From positions 1 to 14,960 of the forward strand of contig CAKOKR010000028.1 in assembly GCA_934095965.1 (NCBI GenBank): 14,960 nucleotides of DNA, given 5' to 3'. Of the stretch, positions 1 through 7,477 are shown in pieces. The translations under genes were made by a program, and so were the position numbers. Below the pieces are notes generated by a model. That model was not told the DNA's origin, did not search any database, and saw only the letters and a list, made by a program, of their open reading frames with translations. Source of the stretch: an uncultured Bacilli bacterium. Lineage in GTDB: Bacteria > Bacillota_I > Bacilli_A > RF39 > UBA660. Positions within the stretch are counted from its first letter, which is position 1, and every line of letters begins with the position of its first letter.

Positions 1-75
1 TTGAACCTCCGCGCCAGCATTCGCCGACCTAAATCCTTAGCAGGGATCCCTCTTCAGCCTCTTGAGTACTACTCC
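1..75 (-). tRNA. tRNA-Ser (anticodon GCU), 3' part cut off by window edge
   Basis: Read on the minus strand, the gene begins with acceptor half GGAGTAG. A D-arm follows (CTC...GAG), then an anticodon stem GATCC/GGATT enclosing loop CTGCTAA. This gives anticodon GCT at plus positions 39-41, which reads AGC/AGU serine codons. A long variable arm of about 21 nt, typical of serine tRNAs, comes next, then the 5' half of the T-arm (GGAGG TTCAA). The 3' T-arm, acceptor strand and CCA end lie beyond position 1. It has its own promoter immediately upstream, starting directly after the stop codon of the lipoprotein gene. Confidence 0.93.
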
Positions 76-90
76 ACAAGCTACTTCTAT

Positions 91-119
91 ATTTTATTAT
101 AAAAGTAGCGACTTGTCAA
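91..119 (-). promoter_or_regulatory. Promoter of tRNA-Ser
   Basis: On the minus strand, TTGACA (119-114) is followed after exactly 17 nt by TAAAAT (96-91). The tRNA 5' end lies 15 nt beyond the -10 box. The -35 hexamer starts at the base right after the TGA stop codon of the upstream lipoprotein gene (122-120). No terminator separates them, so some read-through from yidD-lipoprotein transcription is possible. Confidence 0.8.
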
Positions 120-980
120 TCAATTTAAGCATATATTTCTAATATTATCGATTAAATCTTGCATAACTGTCAAATAATCATCAGTATTATTACTATCTAC
201 ATTAATCATTGACTTTACATCTATAGTCTTTGCTTTATAATCATTTACTAAAGAATTTATATTATCAGTATAATTATTATCAAGAACTAATATTGTATTA
301 TAATTTTCTTTTTTGAAATTATTTTTTATTGAATTAAGAGTTCCTTCAGTCAAATTTTCTTCATCTAAAGATACAACATTAAAATCATAATTTTCTAAAA
401 ACTTAAATACATTATCACTTACTACAATTGTATTTGTTCCTTTTTCTTTAGCTTCTTTACCAATTGATCTTAACTCAGCATCTTTTAGTGAAAGTATTTC
501 TGCTAAATCTTCATATTTTTTATCAACATAATTTGCAATAATCTTACTATCTAAATATTCTTTTAAATAATCTTTAATATTTTTAGCAAGCATCAAGTAA
601 TTATTCGGACTCATCCATAATTCTTTAACCCCATATGTATAAGATAAACCATTTGATACATCAATTATAAGTAAGTTTCTATTTTTATTTATTAAATTTT
701 TGGTAATAGTTTTTTCATTACTTAATCCATTATAGATAAATAAATCAGCTTTAGCATACTTTTTTATTTGCTTACTAGTAAGTTCGTAATTTACAACATC
801 AGCACCACTTGGATAAATACTTTCAATTGTTGCATAATCTTTATACAAAAACTCAGTTAAATACTTAATCGGATAAATCGTCGTATAAATTGTTGCATTT
901 TCTAAATTGTCTTTCTTTAAATTACATCCTGTTAAAAACAACAAAGGTATCATCATTAATATTATTTTTTTTATTTTCAT
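120..980 (-). CDS. ZnuA/TroA-like substrate-binding lipoprotein lacking histidine ligands
   Basis: This 286-aa protein is predicted to be exported and lipid-anchored. It has a Lys-rich start, a hydrophobic segment and lipobox L16-T17-G18-C19. The body resembles cluster A-I metal ABC-transporter binding proteins (ZnuA/TroA/PsaA). The family pattern G-x-D-P-H-x-Y-E-x-T aligns with residues 59-68, then AdlfiyNGL (78-86), ExWxSP (120-125), and a third block near 185-200. At the three family histidine positions it has V63, E120 and S188, and the predicted protein contains no histidine at all. Canonical zinc or manganese binding is therefore doubtful. No permease or ATPase gene is adjacent. The ATG overlaps the yidD stop by one base (TAATG), with an AAGGA ribosome binding site, so the two are probably translationally coupled. 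The fold assignment is fairly secure, the ligand is unknown, and a degenerate or repurposed binding protein is likely. Confidence 0.75.
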   Translation of the reverse strand: MKIKKIILMMIPLLFLTGCNLKKDNLENATIYTTIYPIKYLTEFLYKDYATIESIYPSGADVVNYELTSKQIKKYAKADLFIYNGLSNEKTITKNLINKNRNLLIIDVSNGLSYTYGVKELWMSPNNYLMLAKNIKDYLKEYLDSKIIANYVDKKYEDLAEILSLKDAELRSIGKEAKEKGTNTIVVSDNVFKFLENYDFNVVSLDEENLTEGTLNSIKNNFKKENYNTILVLDNNYTDNINSLVNDYKAKTIDVKSMINVDSNNTDDYLTVMQDLIDNIRNICLN

Positions 981-1207
981 TATTTTCCTTCTTTCTTTAA
1001 TTCATCAATTCCATATTTTCCAAAAGGATTACATCTAAGAATTCTTTTAATTCCTAAGTATAATCCTTTAAATAAACCATAGGTTTCTAAAGCCTCGACC
1101 ATATACTCACTACAAGTAGGTTTATATCTACACATAGAGTGAGCATGTAGTGGTGTTACTTGATAAGCACGTATTAAATAAATAATTATTTTTTTAATAA
1201 ATACCAC
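980..1207 (-). CDS. yidD: YidD, membrane protein insertion efficiency factor
   Basis: YidD is a small protein associated with the inner face of the membrane that assists YidC-dependent insertion. The diagnostic core is present: C-R-Y-x-P-T-C-S-E-Y, then EALETYG, KGLYLGIKRILRCNPF and a GIDE tail, giving three conserved cysteines. The preceding stretch KKIIIYLIRAYQ is the usual amphipathic N-terminus. The start is uncertain. The open frame extends to a TTG at 1225-1223, but that codon overlaps a good extended -10 element and is probably not transcribed. I use the GTG at 1207-1205 (75 aa). An ATT at 1198-1196 aligns best with the family start and has TAAGG 9 nt upstream. The gene overlaps the lipoprotein gene by one base. 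In many Firmicutes yidD sits near rnpA/rpmH, which are not present here. Confidence 0.9.
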   Translation of the reverse strand: MVFIKKIIIYLIRAYQVTPLHAHSMCRYKPTCSEYMVEALETYGLFKGLYLGIKRILRCNPFGKYGIDELKKEGK

Positions 1208-1215
1208 CCTTAAAA

Positions 1216-1244
1216 ATTGTATCAAATATTTCTTTGTTTGTAAA
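1216..1244 (-). promoter_or_regulatory. Promoter of yidD-lipoprotein operon
   Basis: On the minus strand, TTTACA (1244-1239) is followed after 17 nt by TACAAT (1221-1216), preceded by TGA, an extended -10. Transcription would begin near 1210-1208, so the TTG codon at 1225-1223 lies inside the promoter. It is divergent from, and back to back with, the rnc promoter. Confidence 0.6.
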
Positions 1245-1246
1245 TG

Positions 1247-1275
1247 TTTTCAAATAAGAAAAAATTTGTTATAAT
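1247..1275 (+). promoter_or_regulatory. Promoter of rnc-smc
   Basis: Extended -10 TGT-TATAAT (1267-1275) with a weak -35 TTTTCA (1247-1252) at 17-nt spacing. The rnc ribosome binding site (AGGAAGGA, about 1282-1289) and ATG follow. The -35 region interleaves with that of the divergent yidD promoter. Confidence 0.65.
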
Positions 1276-1298
1276 GTTAAGAGGAAGGATTTGATAAC

Positions 1299-1949
1299 AT
1301 GGAATTTCTAAAAAAATTAGGTATTGAAATCAAAAATAAAGAATTATTACTTACAGCATTAACTCATACAAGTTATTCAAATGAACATAACACAGATAAT
1401 TATGAAAGATTAGAGTATCTAGGTGATGCTGTTCTTGAAGCAGTAACAAGTGAATATTTTTATTTAAATACAAATTATTCAGAAGGAGAAATGACTAAAC
1501 TAAGGGCAAACTATGTCTGTGAAAAAGCACTAGCAACATATGCCAAAAGATTAGGTATTGATAAATACATTAGACTTGGTCATGGACAAATGCATAATTT
1601 AAATGATACAATCATCGCAGATGTCTTCGAAGCAGTAACAGCTTGTATCTACTTAGATCAAGGTTATGAAGTAGCAAAAAAATACTTAGATGATATCATT
1701 ATACCTTATATCAATAAAAATAGTGATTTTAATACCGATTATAAAACAAAACTTCAAGAAGCAGTACAAACAAGTAGAAAATCACTTGAATATGTTTTAG
1801 TAAATGAATATGGTGAAGCCCATGATAAAACATTTGAAATGGTAGTAAAAATAGATAATATAATATATGGAAAGGGAAAAGGCAAAAGCAAAAAAGAAGC
1901 AGAACAAAATGCAGCTTTAGATGCTTTAAAGAAAAGTGCGGTGAAATAG
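1299..1949 (+). CDS. rnc: Ribonuclease III
   Basis: This double-strand-specific endoribonuclease processes rRNA precursors and structured mRNAs in the cytoplasm. At 216 aa it is close to the family norm. The RNase III signature ERLEYLGDAVL begins at residue 36, supplying E36, E39 and D43. The second catalytic pair lies in IIADVFEA (D108, E111). A C-terminal double-stranded RNA-binding domain spans about residues 146-213, with the usual GKGKGKSKKEAEQNAA motif near its end. The start is supported by an AGGAAGGA ribosome binding site and a good promoter. The stop TAG abuts the smc ATG, and rnc-smc is a conserved Firmicutes arrangement. Confidence 0.97.
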   Translation: MEFLKKLGIEIKNKELLLTALTHTSYSNEHNTDNYERLEYLGDAVLEAVTSEYFYLNTNYSEGEMTKLRANYVCEKALATYAKRLGIDKYIRLGHGQMHNLNDTIIADVFEAVTACIYLDQGYEVAKKYLDDIIIPYINKNSDFNTDYKTKLQEAVQTSRKSLEYVLVNEYGEAHDKTFEMVVKIDNIIYGKGKGKSKKEAEQNAALDALKKSAVK

Positions 1950-4880
1950 ATGTATTTAAAAAGTATTAGAGCACAAGGCTTTAAGTCTTTTGCAGATAAA
2001 TTAGATTTAGAAATAAATCCTGGTATAACAGGAATAGTTGGACCAAATGGATCAGGTAAAAGTAACATAGTTGATGCAGTAAGATGGGTTTTAGGTGAAC
2101 AATCTGTTAAATCTTTACGTGGTCAAAATAACATGACTGATTGTATATTTAGTGGAAGTGAATCAAGAGAAGCCCAAAAAAGAGCAATGGTTGCCTTAGT
2201 TTTTGATAATAAAGACCATTATCTGCATAGTGATTTTAATGAAGTTGAAATAAAAAGAATAGTTTATGCAACTGGTGAAAATGAATACTATATTAATAAT
2301 GCTCGTGTTAGATTAAAAGATATCACAGATCTTTTTATAGATTCTGGTGCTGGTGTTAATGCATTCAATATAATAAGCCAAGGTAATGTAACAGATATAG
2401 TTAATTCAAAATCAAGTGATCGAAGAATTATATTTGAAAGTGCAGCAGGTGTTTTAAAATATAAAAAACGTAAAGAAGAAAGTCTAAAAAAGTTGGAAAA
2501 AACTGAAGAAAACTTAACAAGAATAAAACTTATTATTGATGAACTTTCCAAAACAGTTGAACCTTTAAAGGAACAATCTATCGTTGCTAAAAAATATTTA
2601 TCTATAAAAGGTGAGTTAGAAAGTATTGATATTGCCTTAATAGCAAAAGATATCACAGACTTAAATTTAGAATATAGTAAAATTACCGAAGAAATAAAAA
2701 GTCTAAAAGAAAAGTTAGTTACTCTAAAAGATGATGGAAAAAGTGTTGAACTTGAAAAGTTAAAATTAAAAAATATTGAACTTGAAGAAGCTGTAAATAA
2801 AAAGAGGGAAGAACTTCTTAAGATAACGGAACAAATCAGTGACTTAAATGGTGAAAAGAAACTAACTATTGAAAGACAAAAATATGAAAGTAATCAAACA
2901 ATCATTGATAATAACTTAATGAAGTTAAAAGAACAAGAATTATCATTAAATAAAAATATAACAATATTAACTCGTGAAGTTGAAGATATAGAAAAAAGTA
3001 TTGCAGGTGAAAGAAAAAAAGGTGAAGATGTTAAAAATGAATTACTTGTTTTAAAGGTTAAAAAAAGTACAAGTACTAATGCATTACTTGAATCAAATAA
3101 GAAAAAGTTCTTACTTGAAAATAAAATAGAAATATTAGAAAATAACATCTTAAGTGCAGAATCAGCACCAGCATCTGTAAGAAATATATTAAATAATCCA
3201 AGATTATATGGAATACACAATACCATTGGAAAACTTATTGATATACCAGATAATTACATGATTGCAACAGATATAGCTTTAGGTGCAAGTAGTAACTATC
3301 TTGTTGTGGAAAATGAAACAAGTGCTATTAATGCCATAGATTTTCTAAAAGAAAGAAAATTAGGTCGTGCAACATTTTTCCCACTTAATGTTATAAAAGG
3401 GCGTTATGCATCTAGTGAAATAATAAATGATATTAAAAATATAAATGGTTATATAGGTATTTTAAGTGACTTAGTAAATTATGATGCTAAATACAAAAAT
3501 ATCATTGAAAATCAACTAGGTCAAGTAATACTTGTGGATAATGAAAGAACTTTAAATATCGTAGGTAAATTAATAAACTATAAATATAAAGTTGTATCCC
3601 TAGATGGTGAAATACTTCATATCGGAGGTTCAATCACCGGAGGAACAAGTAAGAAAAATACCATGTTAAATGAAAAAAATGAATTAAATAAATTAAAGTC
3701 TGATTTACAAAAATTAGAAATAAATATTAAAGACTTATCAAGTGAAGTTACAAGCCTTAATGATAAGGAAGAAGAACTAACAGAAAGAGAAACAGTATTA
3801 AATAAATATGTAATATTACTAAATGATGAATTATTTAATAAAAAGACTAACCTAAGTAGAGTAACTGAAGAATATAAAAATGTAACTAGTGAGCTCGAGG
3901 GTATCAATGATTTAAAATCAAATAAATTAGATGAACATTTAATGGAATTAATGAATGAAATAAATAAATTAAGTGAAAATAAAGAATTAATTGAAAAAGA
4001 TATTAAGAGTATTACTAAAGAAAAGAATGATTTAAATGATGAAATAGCAATTATTGATCATGAACTAAGGGATTCAAATAATAGTTATAATGCTATAAAT
4101 AGTGAGCTTAAAAATAAAGAAATATCAAGTGGAAAACTTGAAGTAAAACTAGATAACTTACTTGATTCATTAAATAACGAATATAACTTAACTTATGAAG
4201 CTGCTCAAGTTAAATACAATTTAGAAATGGATCCAGATATAGCAAGAAATCATTGTATAACCCTAAAAAGAGAATTAAATAGCTTAGGTAATGTTAATAC
4301 AGGTTCTATCGAAGAATATGAAAGACTTTCAAAAAGATATGAATTCTTAACTAGTCAAAAGTTTGATTTAGAAAGTGCATCAACTGAATTAAAAGGTATC
4401 ATTAATGAAATGGATGATATTATGGTAGAAAAATTTGCTAAATCATTTGAAAGTATAAAGAAAGAATTTAGTAAAATATTTAAAATGATGTTTAAAGGTG
4501 GAAAAGGAGAACTACAATTGAGTAATCCAGATGATTTGCTTAATACAGGTATAGACATTATAGCTATTCCACCAGGAAAGAAAATTAATTCACCAGTATC
4601 ATTATCTGGTGGAGAAAAAGCTCTAACAGCAATATGTTTATTATTTGCAATGCTTGAAGTAAAACCATCACCATTTGTAATACTAGATGAAGCAGAAGCT
4701 GCCCTAGATGAAGTAAATGTAGATATGTTTGGTAAATACTTAAGTGAAGAAAAATCAAGAAGTCAATTTATTGTTATAACCCATAAAAAGAGAATGATGG
4801 AATATGCAGATTCATTATATGGTATAACAATGCAAGAATCTGGTGTAAGTAAAATAGTTAGTGCAAAGTTAGAAAATTAA
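1950..4880 (+). CDS. smc: Chromosome partition protein SMC (short-armed)
   Basis: This ATPase of the bacterial condensin acts with ScpA and ScpB in chromosome folding and segregation. The N-terminal head has Walker A GPNGSGKSN (about residues 31-39). The hinge spans roughly 405-570 and includes RLYGIHNTIGKLI and the Gly-rich GGSITGG. The C-terminal head has signature SLSGGEKALTA and Walker B FVILDEAEAALDE, followed by the ITHKKRMM switch. The two coiled-coil arms are about 240 residues each (roughly 165-405 and 570-815). The whole protein is 976 aa, against about 1190 in Bacillus, and is similar to what I recall for Mollicutes P115/SMC. Translation probably couples to rnc (TAGATG), since only a weak GGTGA precedes the start. 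ftsY, often the next gene, is not present downstream. Confidence 0.97.
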   Translation: MYLKSIRAQGFKSFADKLDLEINPGITGIVGPNGSGKSNIVDAVRWVLGEQSVKSLRGQNNMTDCIFSGSESREAQKRAMVALVFDNKDHYLHSDFNEVEIKRIVYATGENEYYINNARVRLKDITDLFIDSGAGVNAFNIISQGNVTDIVNSKSSDRRIIFESAAGVLKYKKRKEESLKKLEKTEENLTRIKLIIDELSKTVEPLKEQSIVAKKYLSIKGELESIDIALIAKDITDLNLEYSKITEEIKSLKEKLVTLKDDGKSVELEKLKLKNIELEEAVNKKREELLKITEQISDLNGEKKLTIERQKYESNQTIIDNNLMKLKEQELSLNKNITILTREVEDIEKSIAGERKKGEDVKNELLVLKVKKSTSTNALLESNKKKFLLENKIEILENNILSAESAPASVRNILNNPRLYGIHNTIGKLIDIPDNYMIATDIALGASSNYLVVENETSAINAIDFLKERKLGRATFFPLNVIKGRYASSEIINDIKNINGYIGILSDLVNYDAKYKNIIENQLGQVILVDNERTLNIVGKLINYKYKVVSLDGEILHIGGSITGGTSKKNTMLNEKNELNKLKSDLQKLEINIKDLSSEVTSLNDKEEELTERETVLNKYVILLNDELFNKKTNLSRVTEEYKNVTSELEGINDLKSNKLDEHLMELMNEINKLSENKELIEKDIKSITKEKNDLNDEIAIIDHELRDSNNSYNAINSELKNKEISSGKLEVKLDNLLDSLNNEYNLTYEAAQVKYNLEMDPDIARNHCITLKRELNSLGNVNTGSIEEYERLSKRYEFLTSQKFDLESASTELKGIINEMDDIMVEKFAKSFESIKKEFSKIFKMMFKGGKGELQLSNPDDLLNTGIDIIAIPPGKKINSPVSLSGGEKALTAICLLFAMLEVKPSPFVILDEAEAALDEVNVDMFGKYLSEEKSRSQFIVITHKKRMMEYADSLYGITMQESGVSKIVSAKLEN

Positions 4881-4900
4881 TGTAAAGTTTTAAAAAAATA

Positions 4901-4929
4901 TTTATATTATTTATTAATTGTGATAAAAT
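4901..4929 (+). promoter_or_regulatory. Promoter of lemA
   Basis: Extended -10 TGA-TAAAAT (4921-4929), 17 nt after a weak -35 TTTATA (4901-4906). A consensus ribosome binding site AAGGAGG lies at 4936-4942, 9 nt before the lemA ATG. No convincing terminator separates smc from this promoter. Confidence 0.55.
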
Positions 4930-4951
4930 TATTTTAAGGAGGAATTAGCAA

Positions 4952-5503
4952 ATGAAATGGTGGATAATATTAATCATAGTTATAGTTTTATTAGTTCTTT
5001 GGGCAATTAGTACATATAATAAATTAGTTGCATTAAAAAACAGAGTAAAAGATCAATGGGCACAAATTGATGTTCAATTAAAAAGAAGATTTGATTTAAT
5101 ACCAAACTTAGTTGAAACAGTAAAAGGTTATACTAAACATGAATCTGAAACCTTAGAAGCTGTTATTAAAGCTCGTAATACTTATGTTACTGCAGGAACA
5201 CCTGAAGCACAAATGAAAGCTGATGGAGAATTAACTCAAGCGATTTCTAAGTTATTTGCATTAACAGAAAGTTATCCTGATTTAAAAGCAAATACTAATT
5301 TTCAACATTTACAAGAAGAACTAACACAAACTGAAAGTAAAATTGCTTCAGCTCGACAATTCTATAATGATACAGTAATGCTTTATAATAATAAAGTATC
5401 TATGGTACCAAGTAATATCATAGCAAGTTTATTTAAATTTAATAAAGAAGCATTCTTTGAAGCAAATGAAACAGAACGACAAAATGTTTCAGTTAAATTC
5501 TAA
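4952..5503 (+). CDS. lemA: LemA family membrane protein
   Basis: At 183 aa this is the usual family size. A single N-terminal membrane segment (about residues 3-20, WWIILIIVIVLLVLW) is followed by the LemA pattern: YNKLVALKNRVKDQWAQID, LKRRFDLIPNLVETVKGY, and HESETLEAVIKARN. The family has a helical-bundle extracytoplasmic or membrane-proximal domain. Its biochemical role is not established, though it is often found beside DUF2207 or TPM-domain genes, as here. A hairpin terminator directly follows the stop codon, so expression relative to the next gene may be uneven. Confidence 0.93.
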   Translation: MKWWIILIIVIVLLVLWAISTYNKLVALKNRVKDQWAQIDVQLKRRFDLIPNLVETVKGYTKHESETLEAVIKARNTYVTAGTPEAQMKADGELTQAISKLFALTESYPDLKANTNFQHLQEELTQTESKIASARQFYNDTVMLYNNKVSMVPSNIIASLFKFNKEAFFEANETERQNVSVKF

Positions 5504-5524
5504 GACGTTCTAAACGTCTTTTTT
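5502..5524 (+). terminator. Rho-independent terminator after lemA
   Basis: A perfect 8-bp stem AAGACGTT/AACGTCTT with a 3-nt loop (CTA) runs directly into six T residues. The stem overlaps the lemA stop codon. No clear promoter follows before the next start at 5545, so it probably works as a partial terminator that lowers expression of the DUF2207 gene. Confidence 0.8.
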
Positions 5525-5544
5525 AATAAAAGAAGGTGAGTTAA

Positions 5545-7416
5545 ATGAAAAAAATATTTATAGCATTATTATGCTTTTTAACATTTCCATTATTTGCAAG
5601 TGCTGCAAATTATGATATAAAACATTATTATATTAATGCCACACTAGAAGAAAATGGAGATATGTCTGTAGAAGAATTAATTGTTATGAAAGGTACGTTT
5701 AATGGTTATGAAGTAGGTATAGAATATAATACTAATGATTCTTATAGTGCATCATCTATGGAAGATGTTAGTATTTATGGAAGTACAAATATTAGTGAGT
5801 CTGACATAGATATAAATAATTGGAATTATGTATATCCAGAATTTAGTAAAGTAGGATATGCAAATAATGGTGATATATTAAAATATATAGAAACAATTGG
5901 AATAGATTCTAATAACTATAGAATGTATTATGCAACAAATAATTCAAAAACAGCATTTTTATTTAAATATACATTAAAAAATGTAGCAATATCACATGCA
6001 GATTGTGTTGAATATTATTGGAACTTTTTTTCAAATTCATTCAGAGACAATATAAATGATTTAAAAATAAGAATTAATTATCCCACTAAAATGAATGAAG
6101 AAGACTTTCATTGGTGGTTTCATGGTAACCTAGCGGGTACTTCAAAAATTGTTAATGTATCAGATAATTATACAACAGTTATAGCATCTCTAAAGTATTT
6201 AAATGCATATTCACCAGTTGATTTTAGAACCCTTGCACCAAAAGAAGGATTTGAAACTTCTACATTTAGAAAAATGGATAATGAAGAAGTAAAGAGTGAT
6301 ATTATAAATCATGAAGATGATATTGTAAGACAAGATTTAGAAACAATAAAAAGAAATAAAATATTATTTTATACTTTCGAAGCATTAAGCCTTGTATACA
6401 TTATATCACTAATAATTGTATGGACTTATGTTTATAAAAAATTTGATAAAGAAAGAACACCAAAGTTTCAACATAAATACAATAGAGATTTTATTGATGA
6501 TTATAATGTCGAAGTAATAGATTATTTAATGAATAATCAAATTACTCCGAATGCCATGAGTGCATCAATACTTAATATGATTTATAAGAAAAATATTGAA
6601 GCTGAGAAAGATCCATCAGATGATAAAAATTATATATTTACATTAAAAAACAGAGATAACTTAAATGATACAGAAAATATTTTAGTGGATTTTCTATTTG
6701 AAAAAGTAGGTGGAGCTAACACATTTACTACAAAAGAATTAAAAAGATATGCATCAAGCACAAAAACTTGTGATACATTTATGAATAGTTATACTAAATG
6801 GAAAAATAAAGTAATGGAAGATGGAAAGAATCAAGGTTTTTATGATACTTTAGAAGGAAGATTTACATATGGAGCAGTAATGTTAATTGCAGCATTATTA
6901 ATCTATGTAATCGGAGTCCATCTTTTCCATGTAAATTTCTTACTAATTCATTTATTATTACCAGCATCATTTATATTTATAATCTATCTAGGTTTTATTA
7001 AAAGAAAAAGTGAAAAAGGTATTGAACATTATGCAATGTGGAAAGCTTTTAAAAACTTTTTAAATGACTTTGGTGCATTTAGTACAAAAGAATTACCTGA
7101 AGTAATACTTTGGGAAAAGTACTTAGTTTATGCAACTATCTTTGGCCTAGCTAAAAAGGTTCAAAAAGATATGAATGTTAAAATAAAAGAAATGGATATA
7201 TCAGAGTTTAACAATACAAACACATATATATTCTTAAATGATTATAATTTTGCTCCATTGTTAAATGATTCAGTAAGACAAGCTTATAGTGGAGCACAAA
7301 CAACAATAAATAGAGAAGCTGCTAGTGCATCAGGCGGTTCATTTGGTGGACATGGTGGAGGTTTCTCATCAGGTGGAGGCTTCGGTGGCGGAGGTCGTTC
7401 TGGCGGAGGATTCTAA
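5545..7416 (+). CDS. DUF2207 (YciQ-like) predicted membrane protein
   Basis: This 623-aa protein starts with a signal peptide (MKKIFIALLCFLTFPLFASA) and an extracellular beta-rich DUF2207 region (about 20-265). A membrane segment lies at about 273-296 (FYTFEALSLVYIISLIIVWTY). A cytoplasmic region follows, then paired membrane segments at about 443-485. The tail is extremely Gly/Ser-rich (GGSFGGHGGG... to GGRSGGGF), a hallmark of this family and of related TPM proteins. The neighbouring lemA supports the assignment, and the pair probably forms a membrane complex of unknown function. The ribosome binding site is GAAGGTGAG about 5 nt before the ATG. No enzymatic motif is visible. Confidence 0.88.
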   Translation: MKKIFIALLCFLTFPLFASAANYDIKHYYINATLEENGDMSVEELIVMKGTFNGYEVGIEYNTNDSYSASSMEDVSIYGSTNISESDIDINNWNYVYPEFSKVGYANNGDILKYIETIGIDSNNYRMYYATNNSKTAFLFKYTLKNVAISHADCVEYYWNFFSNSFRDNINDLKIRINYPTKMNEEDFHWWFHGNLAGTSKIVNVSDNYTTVIASLKYLNAYSPVDFRTLAPKEGFETSTFRKMDNEEVKSDIINHEDDIVRQDLETIKRNKILFYTFEALSLVYIISLIIVWTYVYKKFDKERTPKFQHKYNRDFIDDYNVEVIDYLMNNQITPNAMSASILNMIYKKNIEAEKDPSDDKNYIFTLKNRDNLNDTENILVDFLFEKVGGANTFTTKELKRYASSTKTCDTFMNSYTKWKNKVMEDGKNQGFYDTLEGRFTYGAVMLIAALLIYVIGVHLFHVNFLLIHLLLPASFIFIIYLGFIKRKSEKGIEHYAMWKAFKNFLNDFGAFSTKELPEVILWEKYLVYATIFGLAKKVQKDMNVKIKEMDISEFNNTNTYIFLNDYNFAPLLNDSVRQAYSGAQTTINREAASASGGSFGGHGGGFSSGGGFGGGGRSGGGF

Positions 7417-7426
7417 ATACTTAAAC

Positions 7427-7455
7427 TTGTTAAAATATTAAAAATATGATATCAT
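7427..7455 (+). promoter_or_regulatory. Promoter of the VR-bearing surface protein gene
   Basis: Extended -10 TGA-TATCAT (7447-7455), 17 nt after -35 TTGTTA (7427-7432). An AAGGTAGTG ribosome binding site precedes the ATG at 7478. No terminator is evident between the DUF2207 gene and this promoter. Confidence 0.55.
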
Positions 7456-7477
7456 TAAAAAGTAAGGTAGTGATAAT

